DNA of 6,071 nucleotides from contig DATDWF010000094.1 of the NCBI GenBank assembly GCA_035289745.1, positions 1-6,071 of the forward strand. The letters run 5' to 3'. A program made the translations under genes and the position numbers. The notes under the pieces were generated by a model, which searched no databases, was not told the origin of the DNA, and saw only the letters and a list, made by a program, of their open reading frames with translations. Shown piece after piece: positions 4,527 through 6,071 of the stretch (positions within the stretch are counted from its first letter, which is position 1; every line of letters starts with the position of its first letter). The stretch is from JAUYQE01 sp035289745. Lineage in GTDB: Archaea; Nanobdellota; Nanobdellia; Woesearchaeales; GW2011-AR9.

Positions 4527-5825
4527 ATGATCAAGCCAAAAGAACAGCTTCTGAAAGAAAAAGCTTTGCAGTACCATTCCACTCTGCCTGCTGGCAAGCT
4601 CCGTATTCTTCCATCCAAGCCCTGTAAAACTGCGGAAGACCTTTCTCTCGCGTATACACCCGGAGTAGCCGAGCCTTGCCTGGAAATCCAGAGAGATCCC
4701 ACTCAAGCATATACGTACACAACAAAAGGCAATCTCGTTGCCGTCATTAGCAATGGCACGGCAGTTCTCGGCTTAGGAAATATTGGCGCTCTTGCCGGCA
4801 AACCGGTTATGGAAGGCAAAGCCGTGCTGTTCAAGCGCTTTGGCGGGGTTGAAGCGATGGACATAGAAGTTGCGGAAACTCATGTTGATAGATTCGTTGA
4901 CGTTGTTACGGCTATTGCTCCGACGTTCGGCGGCATTAATCTGGAAGACATCAAAGCACCAGAATGTTTTGCCATCGAAGAAGCGCTGAAGAAAAAGCTG
5001 GATATCCCTGTTTTTCATGATGACCAGCATGGCACGGCGATCATTGTTGCGGCAGCCCTTTTCAATGCCTTGCATCTGGCGGGAAAAGAGTTGTCGCAAG
5101 TGAAAATTGTCTTTTCCGGTGCGGGTGCGGCAGCGATTGCCTGTGCCCGCTTTTTGGTCGAAATTGGCGCACGAAAAGAGCAGATATTCTTGTTTGACAG
5201 CAAAGGGCTGGTGACGAAAAACCGTGCGGAAAATCCGTACAAAGCCTTCTTTGCACAGGAAAAAGAGATGAGCCTTGCTGAAGCGCTCCGGGGCGCCGAT
5301 GTCTTTATCGGCGTTTCCAAAGGCAACCTTTTGACGCAAGACCTGATCCGCGGCATGGGCAGCAAGCCCATTGTTTTTGCCATGGCGAATCCGGTTCCGG
5401 AAATCTCTTACGACGAGGGCAAAGCGGCGGTTCCGGATATCATCATGGCGACGGGCCGGAGCGATTTTCCGAATCAAGTGAACAATGTATTGGGCTTTCC
5501 ATTCATCTTTCGGGGAGCGCTGGATGTGCAAGCCCGAGAGATTACGTCTGGAATGAAACTAGCTGCAGCGAAAGCGCTGGCGGCTCTGGCGCGCAAGAAA
5601 GTCCCCGCTGCTGTGGCAAAAGCGTACGGCCGGCAGTTTGCTTTCGGCCCCGAGTATATCATCCCCAAGCCCTTTGATCCCCGTTTGCTGTCGCTGGTCT
5701 CTTCTGCAGTTGCAAAGGCAGCGATGGACGGCGGCGTGGCGCGCGTGCCGATTACGGATTTTGCGGCGTATAAGAAGTCGTTGCAAGTTCTCGCGCGAAG
5801 ATTGGCGAAAGGAAAATTTTGCTGA
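4527..5825 (+). CDS. NAD(P)-dependent malic enzyme, short form without the phosphotransacetylase domain
   Basis: The product (432 residues) converts L-malate to pyruvate and CO2 with reduction of NAD(P)+, in the cytoplasm. The family signature is complete: SLAYTPGVAEPC with Y43, NGTAVLGLGNIGALAGKP, EGKAVLFK with K98, PTFGGINLEDIKAPECF with E146, and FHDDQHGTA with D165-D166. The Rossmann loop is SGAGAAAIA (about 197-205), followed by FDSKGL, ANPVPE with N288, ATGRSDFPNQVNN and PFIFRGALD. The length fits the short prokaryotic form; long MaeB-type enzymes add a C-terminal phosphotransacetylase-like domain that is absent here. Cofactor preference cannot be read safely. It is preceded by its own TATA box and looks leaderless. 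It may supply pyruvate and reducing power in a fermentative or reduced metabolism (inference). Its neighbours are extracytoplasmic proteins with no obvious metabolic link. Confidence 0.95.
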   Translation: MIKPKEQLLKEKALQYHSTLPAGKLRILPSKPCKTAEDLSLAYTPGVAEPCLEIQRDPTQAYTYTTKGNLVAVISNGTAVLGLGNIGALAGKPVMEGKAVLFKRFGGVEAMDIEVAETHVDRFVDVVTAIAPTFGGINLEDIKAPECFAIEEALKKKLDIPVFHDDQHGTAIIVAAALFNALHLAGKELSQVKIVFSGAGAAAIACARFLVEIGARKEQIFLFDSKGLVTKNRAENPYKAFFAQEKEMSLAEALRGADVFIGVSKGNLLTQDLIRGMGSKPIVFAMANPVPEISYDEGKAAVPDIIMATGRSDFPNQVNNVLGFPFIFRGALDVQAREITSGMKLAAAKALAALARKKVPAAVAKAYGRQFAFGPEYIIPKPFDPRLLSLVSSAVAKAAMDGGVARVPITDFAAYKKSLQVLARRLAKGKFC

Positions 5826-5831
5826 GGAAAG

Positions 5832-5840
5832 TTTTTAAAG
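5832..5840 (+). promoter_or_regulatory. TATA box for the last gene
   Basis: TTTTTAAAG starts six bases after the malic enzyme stop. A start near 5862 would give a leader of about 40 nt that includes the GGAGG at 5893-5897. Confidence 0.5.
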
Positions 5841-5892
5841 AGGCAGGCGTACGGGGGTATTGAAAGGGGGTTCTGGATGCTTTCAAGATATT

Positions 5893-5897
5893 GGAGG
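5893..5897 (+). promoter_or_regulatory. Shine-Dalgarno that decides the start of the last gene
   Basis: GGAGG lies six bases before the ATG at 5904, the normal spacing. An in-frame ATG at 5877 would add nine residues (MLSRYWRKK) but has only the G-run at 5866-5870 before it, so 5904 is preferred. Confidence 0.6.
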
Positions 5898-5903
5898 AAA
5901 AAA

Positions 5904-6071
5904 ATGGAAAATTCAAGAAAGGATGACAGTCTTGTTGCGAAGCTGAAGCAGAACGGTGTGGCAATTGCGGCTGCACTCACGTTTGGTTGTGGGGGAAATG
6001 CCTGCGATGGGCCAAATCATCTTGTAGTTCAATATGATGGCTCTGGTGTTCCTCTCAACTGTTGGAAGATT
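5904..6071 (+). CDS. Possible secreted Cys-containing protein, N-terminal part, cut by the window edge
   Basis: Fifty-six residues are visible before the right edge, with no stop. A charged start (MENSRKDDSLVAKLKQ) is followed by a short hydrophobic stretch, VAIAAALTFG, and then C29. This could be a weak lipoprotein-type signal, but the hydrophobic run is short and the residues before the cysteine do not match a classical lipobox well. C33 and C53 follow, with GNACDGPN and the end VPLNCWKI. I do not recognise a family. It has its own TATA box and a good Shine-Dalgarno. If exported, it would be another cysteine-containing envelope protein near the DsbA-like gene. It could equally be a soluble protein whose Ala-rich segment is a helix. 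Confidence 0.65.
   Translation, partial: MENSRKDDSLVAKLKQNGVAIAAALTFGCGGNACDGPNHLVVQYDGSGVPLNCWKI

Noticed and set aside
4773..5531. A 252-codon open frame on the minus strand inside the malic enzyme
   Set aside because: It lies opposite a gene with full family motifs, its product is Arg/Phe/Asn-rich without recognisable domains, and it has no promoter or Shine-Dalgarno. It is a shadow of the real gene.

Overview
The window most likely comes from an archaeon, probably a DPANN-type lineage (Woesearchaeota, Diapherotrites or similar; inferred, not proven). Start sites sit 25-30 bases downstream of archaeal TATA boxes of the TTTTTAAA type, some with no leader. Secreted proteins carry dense N-x-S/T sequons, Cys-rich repeats and PEGA domains, and one is a membrane-anchored DsbA-like oxidoreductase with a cupredoxin tail. 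No rRNA, tRNA, CRISPR array or insertion sequence was seen.

Layout. Positions 1-312 (minus strand, cut by the left edge) hold the N-terminus of a pol-beta-type nucleotidyltransferase. Positions 313-607 are a divergent intergenic region with oppositely facing TATA boxes, paired CTGTTYAAC repeats and a leader of about 75 nt. Four complete plus-strand genes follow. They are a 631-residue membrane-anchored DsbA-like protein with a degenerate cupredoxin C-terminus (608-2503), a 188-residue membrane-anchored protein with eight cysteines (2555-3121), a 425-residue Cys-repeat/PEGA surface protein (3200-4477) and a short-form malic enzyme (4527-5825). A fifth plus-strand gene starts at 5904 and runs off the right edge; it may also be a secreted Cys-containing protein.

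How the genes fit together. The first three complete plus-strand genes form a plausible extracytoplasmic thiol-disulfide neighbourhood: an oxidoreductase, a small Cys-containing membrane protein and a surface protein whose repeats need many disulfides. The link is inferred from gene order and cysteine content. Each gene has its own candidate promoter, so this looks like a cluster of short transcription units rather than one tight operon. The malic enzyme is a central-carbon enzyme (malate to pyruvate) with no clear link to its neighbours.

The most unusual items are the DsbA/cupredoxin fusion with lost copper ligands and a long charged cytoplasmic arm, a terminator whose T-tract doubles as the next gene's TATA box, and an AGGAGG that directly abuts the malic enzyme ATG, where TATA spacing predicts a leaderless mRNA.
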